The position numbers and the translations under genes were made by a program. From the NCBI GenBank assembly GCA_963820185.1, contig CAWFYV010000002.1, positions 911,056-975,055 on the forward strand: a stretch of 64,000 nucleotides of DNA, given 5' to 3'. Below the pieces are notes generated by a model. That model worked only from the letters and a program-made list of their open reading frames with translations. It did not search any database and was not told where the DNA came from. How positions within the stretch are numbered: the first letter of the stretch is position 1; the number at the start of each line of letters is the position of its first letter. Source of the stretch: Aquilonibacter sp963820185. GTDB lineage: Bacteria > Vulcanimicrobiota > Vulcanimicrobiia > Vulcanimicrobiales > Vulcanimicrobiaceae. Positions 31,460-40,050 of this stretch are shown in pieces.

Positions 31460-31804
31460 GTGTTTTCCGTAGTGATGCTCGTGTGTAACGACCTCGCGCG
31501 CTCGCGCGATTTTTATCGCACGGTCATGGGGCTCAAGGTGAAATCCGATCGTGCCCCACATTGGGTCGAGTTCGATCTCGGTGCAGGCGTTACGCTCGGG
31601 CTCCATCAGGGGAGCGATCTGCTCGCGGTGCGGCCAGGATCGCTGCAACTCGGATTCTCGGTCGAGAGCGTCGATAAGTTCATCGCCGACTGCGGTACGC
31701 TCAGTGTTCCGATTCTGCAGTATCCCTATGAGGAAGGGAAGCTGCGGATCGCGGTGATCAGCGATCCCGACGGCTATCCGATTCAAATCGGATCCAATCG
31801 TTAG
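31460..31804 (+). CDS. VOC / glyoxalase-fold protein
   Basis: This small 114-residue protein of the vicinal-oxygen-chelate fold has one pair of beta-alpha-beta-beta-beta modules: VMLVCNDLARSRDFYRTVMG, PHWVEFDLGAGVTLGLHQG, then RIAVISDPDGYPIQIGSN. The metal ligands of glyoxalase I are only partly present (His and Glu candidates in HWVEF and GLHQG). The function may be dioxygenase-, lyase- or resistance-like. GTG start, 5 bases after uvrA; the stop overlaps the ligA start by one base. Confidence 0.8.
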   Translation: MFSVVMLVCNDLARSRDFYRTVMGLKVKSDRAPHWVEFDLGAGVTLGLHQGSDLLAVRPGSLQLGFSVESVDKFIADCGTLSVPILQYPYEEGKLRIAVISDPDGYPIQIGSNR

Positions 31805-33789
31805 TGTCCCCGTCGCCAAAAGCACGTGCTAAGGAATTGCGCGCGCTAGTCGACGACGCCAATCACCGGTATTACGTGCTCGACGATCCGTCGATAACCG
31901 ACGCGGAGTTCGACAAGCTTCTGCGCGAGCTGCTCGATCTCGAAGCGGCGCATCCGGACCTGCGTACGCCGGACTCGCCCACCCAACGCGTTGGCGCCAC
32001 GCCGTCGGAGCGCTTTGCGCCGTTCGAACACTCGCAGCCGATGCTGAGTTTGGCAAATGCCTTCGATGCCGACGAACTGCGCGCGTGGGACGAACGCGTC
32101 CGCAAACTGGCGGACGTACCGCATTCCTATGTCTGCGAACTCAAGATCGATGGGCTCGCAATCGCGCTCGACTATCGCGACGGCACACTCGTGCGCGGTG
32201 GGACGCGTGGCGACGGCCGCGTCGGCGAAGAGGTCACGCCGAACCTGCGCACGATCAACACGATCCCGCTCTCACTGAGAAAGGCATCGCCCTTCCTGGA
32301 GGTGCGTGGTGAAGTCTACCTGAGGAAAAGCGACTTCGAGAAACTGAACGCCCGGCGCGAGCGCGATGGCTTGCCGGTCTTCGCCAATCCACGCAACGCC
32401 GCGTCGGGTGGCGTGCGTCAACTCGATCCGAAGTTGACCGCAGCACGCCGGCTCTCGTTCTTCGCCTACGCGATTGCGCAGGGACCGTCGCTCAAAACAC
32501 AGAGCAAAGCCCTCGAGTACCTGCGCGCGGCGGGCTTCGCCGTCAACGACCACATCGAACCCGCCAAGGACATCGATGCAGTCATCGCCTTCTGCGAGCG
32601 CTGGGAGGCTGCGCGCGATAGTCTCGACTACGAGATCGACGGCGTTGTGGTCAAAGTCGACGACCTCGCGCTGCAAGGACAGTTAGGCGCGGTTTCGCGC
32701 GAACCGCGGTGGGCGATCGCGTACAAGTTCAAGCCGCGGGAAGCGCGCACGAAGCTACTCGATATTACGATCACCGTCGGCCGCACCGGAACGCTCAATC
32801 CAAACGCCGTGCTCGAGCCTGTGCCGATCGGCGGCGTCACCGTGAAAAGCGCAACGCTGCACAACGCAGAGTACATCGGGAGCAACGACATTCGGATCGG
32901 CGATCACGTGCTGGTCACGCGCGCGGGCGACGTCATCCCGCGCGTCGTCGGCCCGATCGTGAGCGAGCGCACGGGCAAAGAACGCATCTTCGTCATGCCC
33001 GACGTATGCCCGGTCTGCGGAAGCGCGGTGGATCATCCGCCGGGCGAAGCGATGTCGCGTTGCACGAATGCTTCGTGTCCGGCGCAGGTCTTCGAACGTG
33101 TCCGGCATTTCGCATCGCGTGGTGCAATGGATATCGAAGGCTTCGGCGACGTGCTCGCCGAGCAGCTGACGAGTTCGGGTGTCGTGCACGATCTTGCCGA
33201 CATCTACGCGCTCACCCAAAAAAAGCTCGCGAGCGTGCCGCGCATGGGCGAAAAGAGCATCACCAACATTCTCGACGCAATCGAAGGCTCGAAGTCGCGC
33301 GGCCTGGCGCGCGTGCTCACGGGGTTGGGGATTCGCTTCGTCGGGGAGCAAACGGCGGCGATCCTGGCGAGCGACTTCGGGTCGATCGACGCGATTGAAG
33401 CGGCAAGCGAAGCGGAGTTGCGTGAGAGCGAAGGCATCGGGCCCGAAGTTGCCGCAAGTGTCCGCCTCTTCTTCGAACAAAAGGCCAACCGCGCCATTGT
33501 CGAGCGCTTGCGCCGCGCCGGGGTCGTCTTGGAAGGCGCGCGCAAAAAGCGCGGCGGCGGACCCCTCGCGGGCAAGACCTTCGTCCTGACCGGGGCCCTT
33601 CCGACCCTCAGCCGCGACGAGGCGAGCGCCCTCATCGAGGCCCGGGGGGGTAAAGTGGCCGGCTCGGTCAGCCGAAAAACGGACTACGTGGTCGCTGGTG
33701 AAGCAGCCGGGACTAAGCTGGGCAAGGCCCGCGAGCTGGGGCTCGCTATCCTTGACGAAAAGGGGTTAAGGCGGCTGCTGGAGGAGTAG
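31804..33789 (+). CDS. ligA: NAD-dependent DNA ligase
   Basis: LigA seals nicks in replication and excision repair using NAD. The 661-residue protein has the N-terminal Ia domain (YYVLDDPSITDAEFDKLL), the catalytic CELKIDGLAI with adenylated K114, TRGDGRVGEEVT, and the four-cysteine zinc finger within CPVCGSAVDH and CTNASCPAQ. Helix-hairpin-helix repeats and a BRCT domain (GKTFVLTGALPTLSRDEASA) close the chain. The GTG start overlaps the VOC gene stop. Grouping with uvrB and uvrA makes a repair cluster. Confidence 0.96.
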   Translation: MSPSPKARAKELRALVDDANHRYYVLDDPSITDAEFDKLLRELLDLEAAHPDLRTPDSPTQRVGATPSERFAPFEHSQPMLSLANAFDADELRAWDERVRKLADVPHSYVCELKIDGLAIALDYRDGTLVRGGTRGDGRVGEEVTPNLRTINTIPLSLRKASPFLEVRGEVYLRKSDFEKLNARRERDGLPVFANPRNAASGGVRQLDPKLTAARRLSFFAYAIAQGPSLKTQSKALEYLRAAGFAVNDHIEPAKDIDAVIAFCERWEAARDSLDYEIDGVVVKVDDLALQGQLGAVSREPRWAIAYKFKPREARTKLLDITITVGRTGTLNPNAVLEPVPIGGVTVKSATLHNAEYIGSNDIRIGDHVLVTRAGDVIPRVVGPIVSERTGKERIFVMPDVCPVCGSAVDHPPGEAMSRCTNASCPAQVFERVRHFASRGAMDIEGFGDVLAEQLTSSGVVHDLADIYALTQKKLASVPRMGEKSITNILDAIEGSKSRGLARVLTGLGIRFVGEQTAAILASDFGSIDAIEAASEAELRESEGIGPEVAASVRLFFEQKANRAIVERLRRAGVVLEGARKKRGGGPLAGKTFVLTGALPTLSRDEASALIEARGGKVAGSVSRKTDYVVAGEAAGTKLGKARELGLAILDEKGLRRLLEE

Positions 33790-33823
33790 CCTCCCTCGAC
33801 CAATCAGTACGGGGGTGGGTACC

Positions 33824-34231
33824 ATGGTCGGCAGCCAAACGGAAATAATGCTGCGACACGCGCAGTTACACGATGATGCGGCAACCCTTTTCCGCGCTCT
33901 CGACGAGCGCGACGAACAGCGCGTTGCTTACGCATTCCGTCATTTTGTTTCAAATCTCAAGGAACATCTCGATGCCGATCTCGCTATTGGCTATCGCTTA
34001 TTGCTGCGACATCCGAGCGATTTCGTACGCCGTCTTGCCGAGCGCGTGCTCGAAGACCAAGAAGAATTTCCACAGCAGTTCGAGGTGCTCGCGGCGCGCT
34101 GGGAACGCGCAAATACGCAGATGTTGCTCACGCAAGCGTTTCGCGATGAACTGGAAACGCTCGTCAGCAACTTGCTCAAGCGTATACGCGTCGAAGAGCG
34201 CCTGTTGACGGCGATATCGAGCGTAGCGTAG
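33824..34231 (+). CDS. Hemerythrin-like four-helix protein (tentative)
   Basis: A 135-residue all-helical protein. The ATG at 33824 follows a GGGGGTG ribosome site. The spacing of histidines and acids (MLRHAQLHDDAATLF, AFRHFVSNLKEHLDADLAIG) recalls HHE/hemerythrin cation-binding domains, though not all canonical ligands are evident. It may bind iron and oxygen, or may be a regulator; I am not sure. Its last 56 bases overlap the convergent nnrDE gene. Confidence 0.5.
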   Translation: MVGSQTEIMLRHAQLHDDAATLFRALDERDEQRVAYAFRHFVSNLKEHLDADLAIGYRLLLRHPSDFVRRLAERVLEDQEEFPQQFEVLAARWERANTQMLLTQAFRDELETLVSNLLKRIRVEERLLTAISSVA

Positions 34232-35612
34232 CCGCAAGCGCGTCCGGCAGATCACCGGCGGTCACACCGACCGGTCGCGCCTTCGCGCATTGCTGCGCCG
34301 CCAGTCCGTGCCAGTAGGCGCCTACCGACGCCGCATCCACCGGCGAAAGTCCCTGCGCGAGCAGCGTTGCAATCATGCCGGTAAGCACGTCGCCTGTGCC
34401 TGCGGTCGCGAGTGCCGGCGTGCCCGTCGGATTGATGTGCGTGCGTGCGCCATCGTCGATCAAGGTTTCCGGTCCTTTGAGCAAGGTGGTGATGCCGGTG
34501 CGTTGCGTGAATTCACGCAGACGTTCCACGCGGGTTCCGGGCGCGATCGTGCCCAGACCCGAGAGCCGGGCAAACTCACCCTCGTGGGGCGTCAGGACGC
34601 AGCGCTTTCCGCGCAAGATGTCGAGATGCTTGGCGAGATGGAAGAGTCCGCTTGCATCGATCACCATCGGTAGATCGCACTGCGTGACGAAATTGCGAAT
34701 TGTCTCGCCGGTGCGCTTGTCCAGGCCAAGCCCGGGGCCGATGCCGACGGCGCTATTGCGTTCGGCGATGTCGAGCAGATCGTCACCGATCTCTACTACA
34801 ACTTGTTCGATGAGGTGCGCGTGTAACGCGTCGATTGCCTTGGGTGCGGTCGCGACGGTGACGTAGCCGGCGCCAGCGCGCGCTGCACCACGCGCGCATA
34901 AGACCGCCGCACCGGGAAACTGCGCCGAGCCCGCGATGATCAACGGAGCGCCCGCGCTGCGTTTGTCGGCATCGCGAGCGCGCTTGGGCAGCAGGTCGAG
35001 AAATGCCGCATCATCAAGCGCAGCAAAGCTGTGCGCGTGCGCCTCGAGCGTCGTACGGTCGATGCCGATATCGGCGAGCCAGAGTTCGCCGCAGAGCGCG
35101 CGCGCCGGCTCGAAAAGCAGCCCGGGCTTCATCGCCGCGAGTGCGAGGGTTGCAGTTGCGCGAACGGCATCGCCCGGAACCGCGCCGGTGCGCGCATCGA
35201 CGCCGCTTGGAATGTCGATCGCAAGTACGTGCCGCTCGCGCGCGTCGAGCGCGCGGACGGCGGGCAGATAGGGCTCCGGCAATGGCAAGCGCGCACCGGT
35301 CCCAAAAAGGCCGTCGATCGCGAGCGCCGTGCCCGCGAGCAAGGCGCGCGCCGCGGTGTCATCGCCCGGCATCTCGTCCGGCCCGTAGACGGCACAGTCG
35401 TATTCGGGGAGTTGCGCGCATGCAACGCGCGCATCGCCGCCGTTGTTTCCTGGTCCGGCGAATGCGACGATCCGGCTGCCGGGAGGAATGTGCTCGCGCA
35501 CATAGGCTGCAATCGCTCCTCCAGCGCTGCGCATCAGCGCGTCGACGCCGAAGATGGTGACGGCCTGTGCATCCGCGTCACGCATCTCTTGCGGGGTGAG
35601 AACGTCGATCAT
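34176..35612 (-). CDS. nnr: Bifunctional NAD(P)H-hydrate epimerase / ADP-dependent dehydratase
   Basis: This enzyme repairs hydrated NADH and NADPH. The N-terminal YjeF_N epimerase domain (1 to about 205) has FAGPGNNGGDARV and AIDIPSGVDARTG. The C-terminal ribokinase-like dehydratase domain (about 215-478) has GAPLIIAGSAQFPGAAVLCA, GIGPGLG, LTPHEGEFARL and TAGTGDVLTGMIATLL with the catalytic aspartate. One usual motif, V.DADAL, reads VIDASGL here. It is 478 residues. It lies 13 bases after acpS, and a 15-base direct duplication (TAGAACGATGATCGA type) spans the acpS stop and this start. It overlaps the convergent helical gene. Confidence 0.93.
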   Translation of the reverse strand: MIDVLTPQEMRDADAQAVTIFGVDALMRSAGGAIAAYVREHIPPGSRIVAFAGPGNNGGDARVACAQLPEYDCAVYGPDEMPGDDTAARALLAGTALAIDGLFGTGARLPLPEPYLPAVRALDARERHVLAIDIPSGVDARTGAVPGDAVRATATLALAAMKPGLLFEPARALCGELWLADIGIDRTTLEAHAHSFAALDDAAFLDLLPKRARDADKRSAGAPLIIAGSAQFPGAAVLCARGAARAGAGYVTVATAPKAIDALHAHLIEQVVVEIGDDLLDIAERNSAVGIGPGLGLDKRTGETIRNFVTQCDLPMVIDASGLFHLAKHLDILRGKRCVLTPHEGEFARLSGLGTIAPGTRVERLREFTQRTGITTLLKGPETLIDDGARTHINPTGTPALATAGTGDVLTGMIATLLAQGLSPVDAASVGAYWHGLAAQQCAKARPVGVTAGDLPDALAATLRSISPSTGALRRVYA

Positions 35613-35625
35613 CGTTCTAGCTCGA

Positions 35626-35988
35626 TCATCGTTCTAAGACGACGACGGCTGCGGCGGTCGTCGCGGAGTGCGTGATCGTTACGTGGATCGCCGTTATTTC
35701 GCGTGATGCCGGAAGCCGTTCGGCGGCACCGTAGAAACGCATGATCGGCCTGCCGCTGCGCTCGTGCGACACCCCGACCAAGCGCCACGGTATCGCGTGC
35801 CCGAACGCCTTGCGCGTCGCTTCCTTCGCCGCAAAGAATCCTGCAAGACGCTCGGGCCAGTGGCGCTTGCGCATCGCATATGCCATCTCTTCTTCGGTGT
35901 AGACTTTGCGCGCGAACCACGCGAGCGCGCGCTCGTCGAACCGATAGCGTTCCACTTCGGCGAGATCGATGCCGATGCCGACGATCAT
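35626..35988 (-). CDS. acpS: Holo-[acyl-carrier-protein] synthase
   Basis: AcpS attaches 4'-phosphopantetheine to acyl carrier protein. The ATG at 35988 follows GAAGG and gives MIVGIGIDLAEVERY. The magnesium-site aspartate is in GIDLAEVER, and the second motif is FAAKEATRKAFG. It is 120 residues, normal. The 5' end faces the archaemetzincin gene (36053), 64 bases apart. It forms an operon with nnr, a common pairing in bacteria. Confidence 0.92.
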   Translation of the reverse strand: MIVGIGIDLAEVERYRFDERALAWFARKVYTEEEMAYAMRKRHWPERLAGFFAAKEATRKAFGHAIPWRLVGVSHERSGRPIMRFYGAAERLPASREITAIHVTITHSATTAAAVVVLER

Positions 35989-36052
35989 TCGGCGCCCTTC
36001 GCCTTTGTCGAGCGGTGTTCCGGCTGTGTGTGTCGAAGCGCGTCGCCTAAAG

Positions 36053-36595
36053 ATGGACTCGAGTATCCGCATCGTTCCGATCAACGCCATGGAAGGCGCA
36101 TTTCTCGACCGGCTCGCACCCTGTTTGGAAGAGCGGTTTCTGGCAACGGTGCAGATCGATCGGGCGCTGGCGATTCCGCGCAGCACGCTCAACGCGACGC
36201 GCGCACAGCTCTTCCTTTCAACACTGGTGGCGCGCGTGCGGCGCGCGCACCCCGACGGTGCCGGCCTCTACCTCGCGCTCACCGAGTACGACCTCTACAA
36301 GACCTCGCATCGCTTCATTTATGGCGACGCCGACGAAGCCCAAGGTGTGGCCGCCGTGTCGCTGCATCGCTTGCGTTCGGAATATTACGGGGAAGAACCC
36401 GATCCCAACGTGTTGTTCCAGCGGACGCTCAAGGAGTGCGTGCACGAGCTTGGGCACGCATTCGGGTTGCGCCATTGTTATAATGCGCGCTGCGCCATGT
36501 ACTATTCGAACTCGATCTTTGAGACCGACAATAAGATGTCGCATTTTTGCGAAGCTTGCGACAAGCGCATTACGCGTGCGCGTAACGAACGCTGA
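36053..36595 (+). CDS. amzA: Archaemetzincin zinc metalloprotease
   Basis: A 180-residue peptidase of family M54. The zinc motif HELGHAFGLRH is at 131-141, followed by the family-specific cysteines C142, C147, C166 and C169, which bind a second structural zinc, and the methionine of CAMYYSNS. The N-terminus (IRIVPINAMEGAFLDRLA) also fits. There is no signal peptide, so it is cytosolic. The family is usual in archaea and patchy in bacteria. Biological substrate unknown. Confidence 0.93.
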   Translation: MDSSIRIVPINAMEGAFLDRLAPCLEERFLATVQIDRALAIPRSTLNATRAQLFLSTLVARVRRAHPDGAGLYLALTEYDLYKTSHRFIYGDADEAQGVAAVSLHRLRSEYYGEEPDPNVLFQRTLKECVHELGHAFGLRHCYNARCAMYYSNSIFETDNKMSHFCEACDKRITRARNER

Positions 36596-36785
36596 ACAGA
36601 CCGTTAAACCGGCGATAAGCCGTGCCTAGCGGCGCCCTTCGACTCGCGACCCTGCGGTTGTGAGGTCTCGGGCCGACCACGTCATCACGACGAGGGGGGC
36701 CCTTAATTAGGGGGTTTTTAGGCTAAAGGTCACGGCGTTTTCAACCGTCAATCATCTAAAACGCCTCATCGTTGAAGGGAGCCCC
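36596..36785 (+). promoter_or_regulatory. Leader region with 8-bp inverted repeat before the chemoreceptor gene
   Basis: This 190-base gap has no ORF. It holds GGCGTTTT at 36734-36741 and its exact complement AAAACGCC at 36758-36765, with a 16-base loop, 20 bases before the GTG start and just ahead of the AAGGGAG ribosome site. It could be an operator or an RNA hairpin controlling translation. A G-run/CCCTTAATTAGGG segment with five T's at 36700-36720 may be a weak terminator for the upstream gene. I match no known riboswitch. Confidence 0.4.
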
Positions 36786-38471
36786 GTGATCTCTGCCTAC
36801 TTCGCCGGTCTTCGGGCACGGCTGGGTTTAATGCCCCGTCTGGGCCTCGCGCTAGCCGGCATCGTAGCGTGTGGGGTGGTTGCGTGGTTTGGATCTGCCT
36901 TCCCGATGGAAGCGGTACTCGTTGGTCTGATCGGGCTCGTCGCTGCTGCAACCGGCTTCCCGCTGGGTGCAACATGCGCGCTGCTCGCGGCCGTTGCCGA
37001 CTATGTCTCGCGCACCCAGCATGCCGCCGGTGACCCCTTGGCCGGTGCACTCTGCGTCTTGGTCCCCGGTATCGCGGTGAGCGCACTCTTTTACGGCGAG
37101 ATGTCGCCGATCGAGGAGTTGAGCGAGATCGCACCCGGTCAGCTCGCGTTCCGCCCCGCCACGATGCGGGCATTGCCGCGCGGTGAAACGGTGAACGGCT
37201 CGGCGATGAACACCAGCCTCTCGGCGCTTGCGTCGGGTATCCGTGAAGTCACGCAGGGTGATTTCACCAAGAACATCGCAGTGAGCGACGGGCAGCTTCA
37301 AGATTTGGCGATCGCGCTGAACAAATTGATCTTCGGGATGCGCGAGTTTTTGCGGACGTTGCACCGTAACGCCGGCAACCTTGGGAGTGCGGGTAGCGAT
37401 CTGCGCACGACCGCGTCGACCGCGCTCGCGGTGATCGAAGGCGCAGCGGTTGCGCAAGGCCAGCTCGATGAAGGCATTCAAGAGCAATCACGCATCGTCG
37501 ACGAAGCGACGTCGAAAGTCGTCGTGCTCACCGAAGCGATCTCAACGATCGCCGCCTCGGCTGAAGAGCAAACCCGCAGCCTGGATGAAACGGCGCTCGC
37601 CGTTTCCAATATGGCGGCATCGATCGAAGAGGTCGCGGCGCAGGTCGATTCGCTCTCGACCAGCACAGCTGAAACGTCGCGCACCGCGGAACGCGGCGGC
37701 TCGGCGATCGGCACGATCGTCGATGGCATGCACACGATTCGCACGACGATCAATGACCTAGCTGAGGACATCCGCCAACTCGGTAACAACTCCGAGCAGA
37801 TCGGCGACATCGTCAAAGTCATCGATCGTATCGCCGAACAGACGAACTTGCTCGCGCTCAACGCCGCAATCGAGGCAGCGCGAGCCGGCGAGCACGGTCG
37901 CGGCTTTGCCGTAGTCGCGAGCGAAATTCGCAAGCTCGCCGACGGCAGCGTACAAGCGACCAAAGAGATCGCCGGCCACATCAGCTCGACGCAGGCCGTG
38001 ATTTCCGAAGTCGTCGGTGCCATGGATCGCTTGACCGAACGCGTCGAAGAGAGCACGGGCAGCACGTCGTCGGCCTCGGGCGCGCTGCAAGAGATCGTGT
38101 CCGCGGTGCTTGCCGCGAACCAGCAGATTGGCGAGATCAGCTCGGTCACGCGCGCGATGAGCGCCAACTCGTATCAGGTGATCAGGCAAATCGAGGAGAT
38201 CACAAAATCCGTCGGGCTCAATCTCAAGGCGACGCAGTCGATGACGCGTCAGTCGGACGACGTAAGCAAAGCGTTTTCGGATATTTCATCGATCTCGCAG
38301 CAAAACGCCTCGTCGGTTGAGGTGCTGACCTACGTCAATAAGGAAGTCACGGATGCCGCGCAGCGCATGCTGGGATCCGTCGATCAGATGAACGATCTTG
38401 CGGGGAAGATCGATTCGCGACTGTCGCAGTTTAAGGTCAGCGAATCAGGGACGGAGGAAGTCACTGCATGA
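36786..38471 (+). CDS. Methyl-accepting chemotaxis protein without periplasmic sensor domain
   Basis: This 561-residue protein starts at GTG with AAGGGAG upstream. Residues 15-110 form a cluster of three to four hydrophobic helices with only short loops, so there is no ligand-binding periplasmic domain. A HAMP-like linker (LASGIREVTQGDFTKNI) follows, then a long MCP signalling coiled coil with the hairpin tip AEQTNLLALNAAIEAARAGE near residues 350-370. It signals to CheA/CheW. The next gene overlaps by 4 bases and supplies a Cache-type sensor, so the two probably act together. Confidence 0.9.
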   Translation: MISAYFAGLRARLGLMPRLGLALAGIVACGVVAWFGSAFPMEAVLVGLIGLVAAATGFPLGATCALLAAVADYVSRTQHAAGDPLAGALCVLVPGIAVSALFYGEMSPIEELSEIAPGQLAFRPATMRALPRGETVNGSAMNTSLSALASGIREVTQGDFTKNIAVSDGQLQDLAIALNKLIFGMREFLRTLHRNAGNLGSAGSDLRTTASTALAVIEGAAVAQGQLDEGIQEQSRIVDEATSKVVVLTEAISTIAASAEEQTRSLDETALAVSNMAASIEEVAAQVDSLSTSTAETSRTAERGGSAIGTIVDGMHTIRTTINDLAEDIRQLGNNSEQIGDIVKVIDRIAEQTNLLALNAAIEAARAGEHGRGFAVVASEIRKLADGSVQATKEIAGHISSTQAVISEVVGAMDRLTERVEESTGSTSSASGALQEIVSAVLAANQQIGEISSVTRAMSANSYQVIRQIEEITKSVGLNLKATQSMTRQSDDVSKAFSDISSISQQNASSVEVLTYVNKEVTDAAQRMLGSVDQMNDLAGKIDSRLSQFKVSESGTEEVTA

Positions 38472-39802
38472 GGGTGAGTCTTCGGGTACGCCTTCTGGGG
38501 ACAATCGTCGGTGCCATCGTCTTTTTCTTTTTAGTCACAGTTATCGCAACGCGCCTTGTGCTGCAGCACGATCTCACCAAGCTCGGCGAAACGCAAGTCA
38601 CGAATGGTGGCGGGGCCTTCGCCGGCTACTGGGATTCGCGCAAGGACCAGATTCGGTTGCTCGTGGCGCAGGACGCGGTCAGCGATGCGCTGCGCAAAGC
38701 TTTGCAAACGAAGAATGTTGGGGCGCTGACCGATCAATTGGCCAATGTCGCGCGTACGTCGGGTTTGTCGTTCTTGACGGTCGTCGATGCGAACGGGAAT
38801 GTGATCGCGCGCGCCAACGGCGCGCAACGCGGCTCGCTCAAAAGCAGCCCCGTGGTGCAGCGCGCGCTAACCGGTGAAACGGTGAGCACGGCGACGCTCC
38901 TCAATCAAAACGAGCTCTTGGGCGAGGGCCTTGCTCCGCAAGCGCAGGCCGATATTCGCGGGAGCGACGGAAAGGCCGCGGCCGAACGCATCAATCGCGG
39001 GTTGGCGATCGTCGCGGCCGCGCCGATCAGCGATCAGAACGAGCGCACGATCGGCGCAATCTACGGCGGCGTGCTGCTCAATCACTATTACGACCTCGTC
39101 GATCAAGCAACCGCCGCGCTCGGCGGCAGCGCGGCCGTCCTCGAAGGCGATGCGATCGTCTCGAGTACGATCCAGCAGCCCGACGGTACGCGCACGGTCG
39201 ATCAACAAGTTGCACCGGCTGCGGACGTCGCGAAAAGCGGCAAGCCGTACACCGGCATCGATACCGAGGGCGGCACGCAGTACTTGGTGCGCGTCGATCC
39301 GATCCTCGACGATCAACAGCATGTGGTCGGCGCGCGTTGGTACGGGACGCCGCTCGCGAATCTCAATGCCATCATCAATCATACAACCGCGACGGTCCTG
39401 ATTTGGGGTGTCATCGCCGCGATCGTTGCGCTCGCATTCGGCATCGGGGTCGTGCAACTGCTCTCGAACACGCTCGACCACCGCAGCAAACAAGTACGCG
39501 ATGCCGCCAAGGAACTCGGCGTGGCGGTTGTCGGCAGCGAGGTTTCGGGCGATCACGTTGCGATGACGAAGGCTGCAGTCGAGCGCAGCAGTACGCTCAT
39601 CGATGAACTCAACGCGCAATCACCGTCGCCGAAGCTCTCGGAACTCAAAGCGGTCAATGCGGAATTGGAAAGCGACATCATCGTGATCGATACGCTCTCG
39701 CAAGAGATGAGCAGCAGGATGCAGCACGCGGCCAATCGCGTTTCGGAACTTAACGAGGTCGCGGCCGCGCTAACGCAACTCGTAACGGGAGAGGCGGGCT
39801 AA
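38468..39802 (+). CDS. Cache-domain membrane sensor lacking an output domain
   Basis: This 444-residue protein starts at an ATG overlapping the MCP stop (ATGA). Membrane helix 1 is at residues 9-30, a periplasmic double-Cache-like region spans about 31-300 (LSFLTVVDANGNVIARANGA, SSPVVQRALTGETVSTATLL, RGLAIVAAAPISDQNERTIG), and helix 2 is at about 305-330. A cytoplasmic coiled coil of about 110 residues follows. There is no HAMP, MCP, kinase or GGDEF domain. Expected role: ligand sensing and signal transfer to the partner MCP through coiled-coil contact (inference). Confidence 0.8.
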   Translation: MRVSLRVRLLGTIVGAIVFFFLVTVIATRLVLQHDLTKLGETQVTNGGGAFAGYWDSRKDQIRLLVAQDAVSDALRKALQTKNVGALTDQLANVARTSGLSFLTVVDANGNVIARANGAQRGSLKSSPVVQRALTGETVSTATLLNQNELLGEGLAPQAQADIRGSDGKAAAERINRGLAIVAAAPISDQNERTIGAIYGGVLLNHYYDLVDQATAALGGSAAVLEGDAIVSSTIQQPDGTRTVDQQVAPAADVAKSGKPYTGIDTEGGTQYLVRVDPILDDQQHVVGARWYGTPLANLNAIINHTTATVLIWGVIAAIVALAFGIGVVQLLSNTLDHRSKQVRDAAKELGVAVVGSEVSGDHVAMTKAAVERSSTLIDELNAQSPSPKLSELKAVNAELESDIIVIDTLSQEMSSRMQHAANRVSELNEVAAALTQLVTGEAG

Positions 39803-39815
39803 AAGGGTCACAGTC

Positions 39816-40031
39816 ATGGCGGACTTGATTCTGTTTTTCGGCAGTAATGCCGACACGATGATCGCAACCAAGGCATTGAAGGACGCGGGCATTGCGGCCA
39901 AGATGATTCCCAAACCCGCTACGGTCAATACGGCCTCGAACCTGTGCCTCTCGATCGACGGCGGCGCAGAGTCGCAGGCGAAAAATGCGTTGTCCGGCGC
40001 GGGTGTCGCGCTTGGAGGCGTCGTCAAATAG
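39816..40031 (+). CDS. DUF3343-like small protein
   Basis: The 71-residue protein reads ILFFGSNADTMIATKALKDA, then AAKMIPKPATVNTASNLCLS. This matches the pattern of DUF3343, proposed to be a selenium/sulfur carrier related to sulfurtransferase partners, including a cysteine after the Pro/Ser segment. It follows the sensor gene by 13 bases and may belong to the same transcript. No selenium gene is visible nearby. Function unproven. Confidence 0.7.
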   Translation: MADLILFFGSNADTMIATKALKDAGIAAKMIPKPATVNTASNLCLSIDGGAESQAKNALSGAGVALGGVVK

Positions 40032-40050
40032 AGTTTTGAATGCTCGTCTC

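Noticed and set aside
36596..36733. Riboswitch (for example cyclic di-GMP) before the chemoreceptor gene
   Set aside because: I cannot match the conserved cores of the known classes; only a hairpin near the start is supported.
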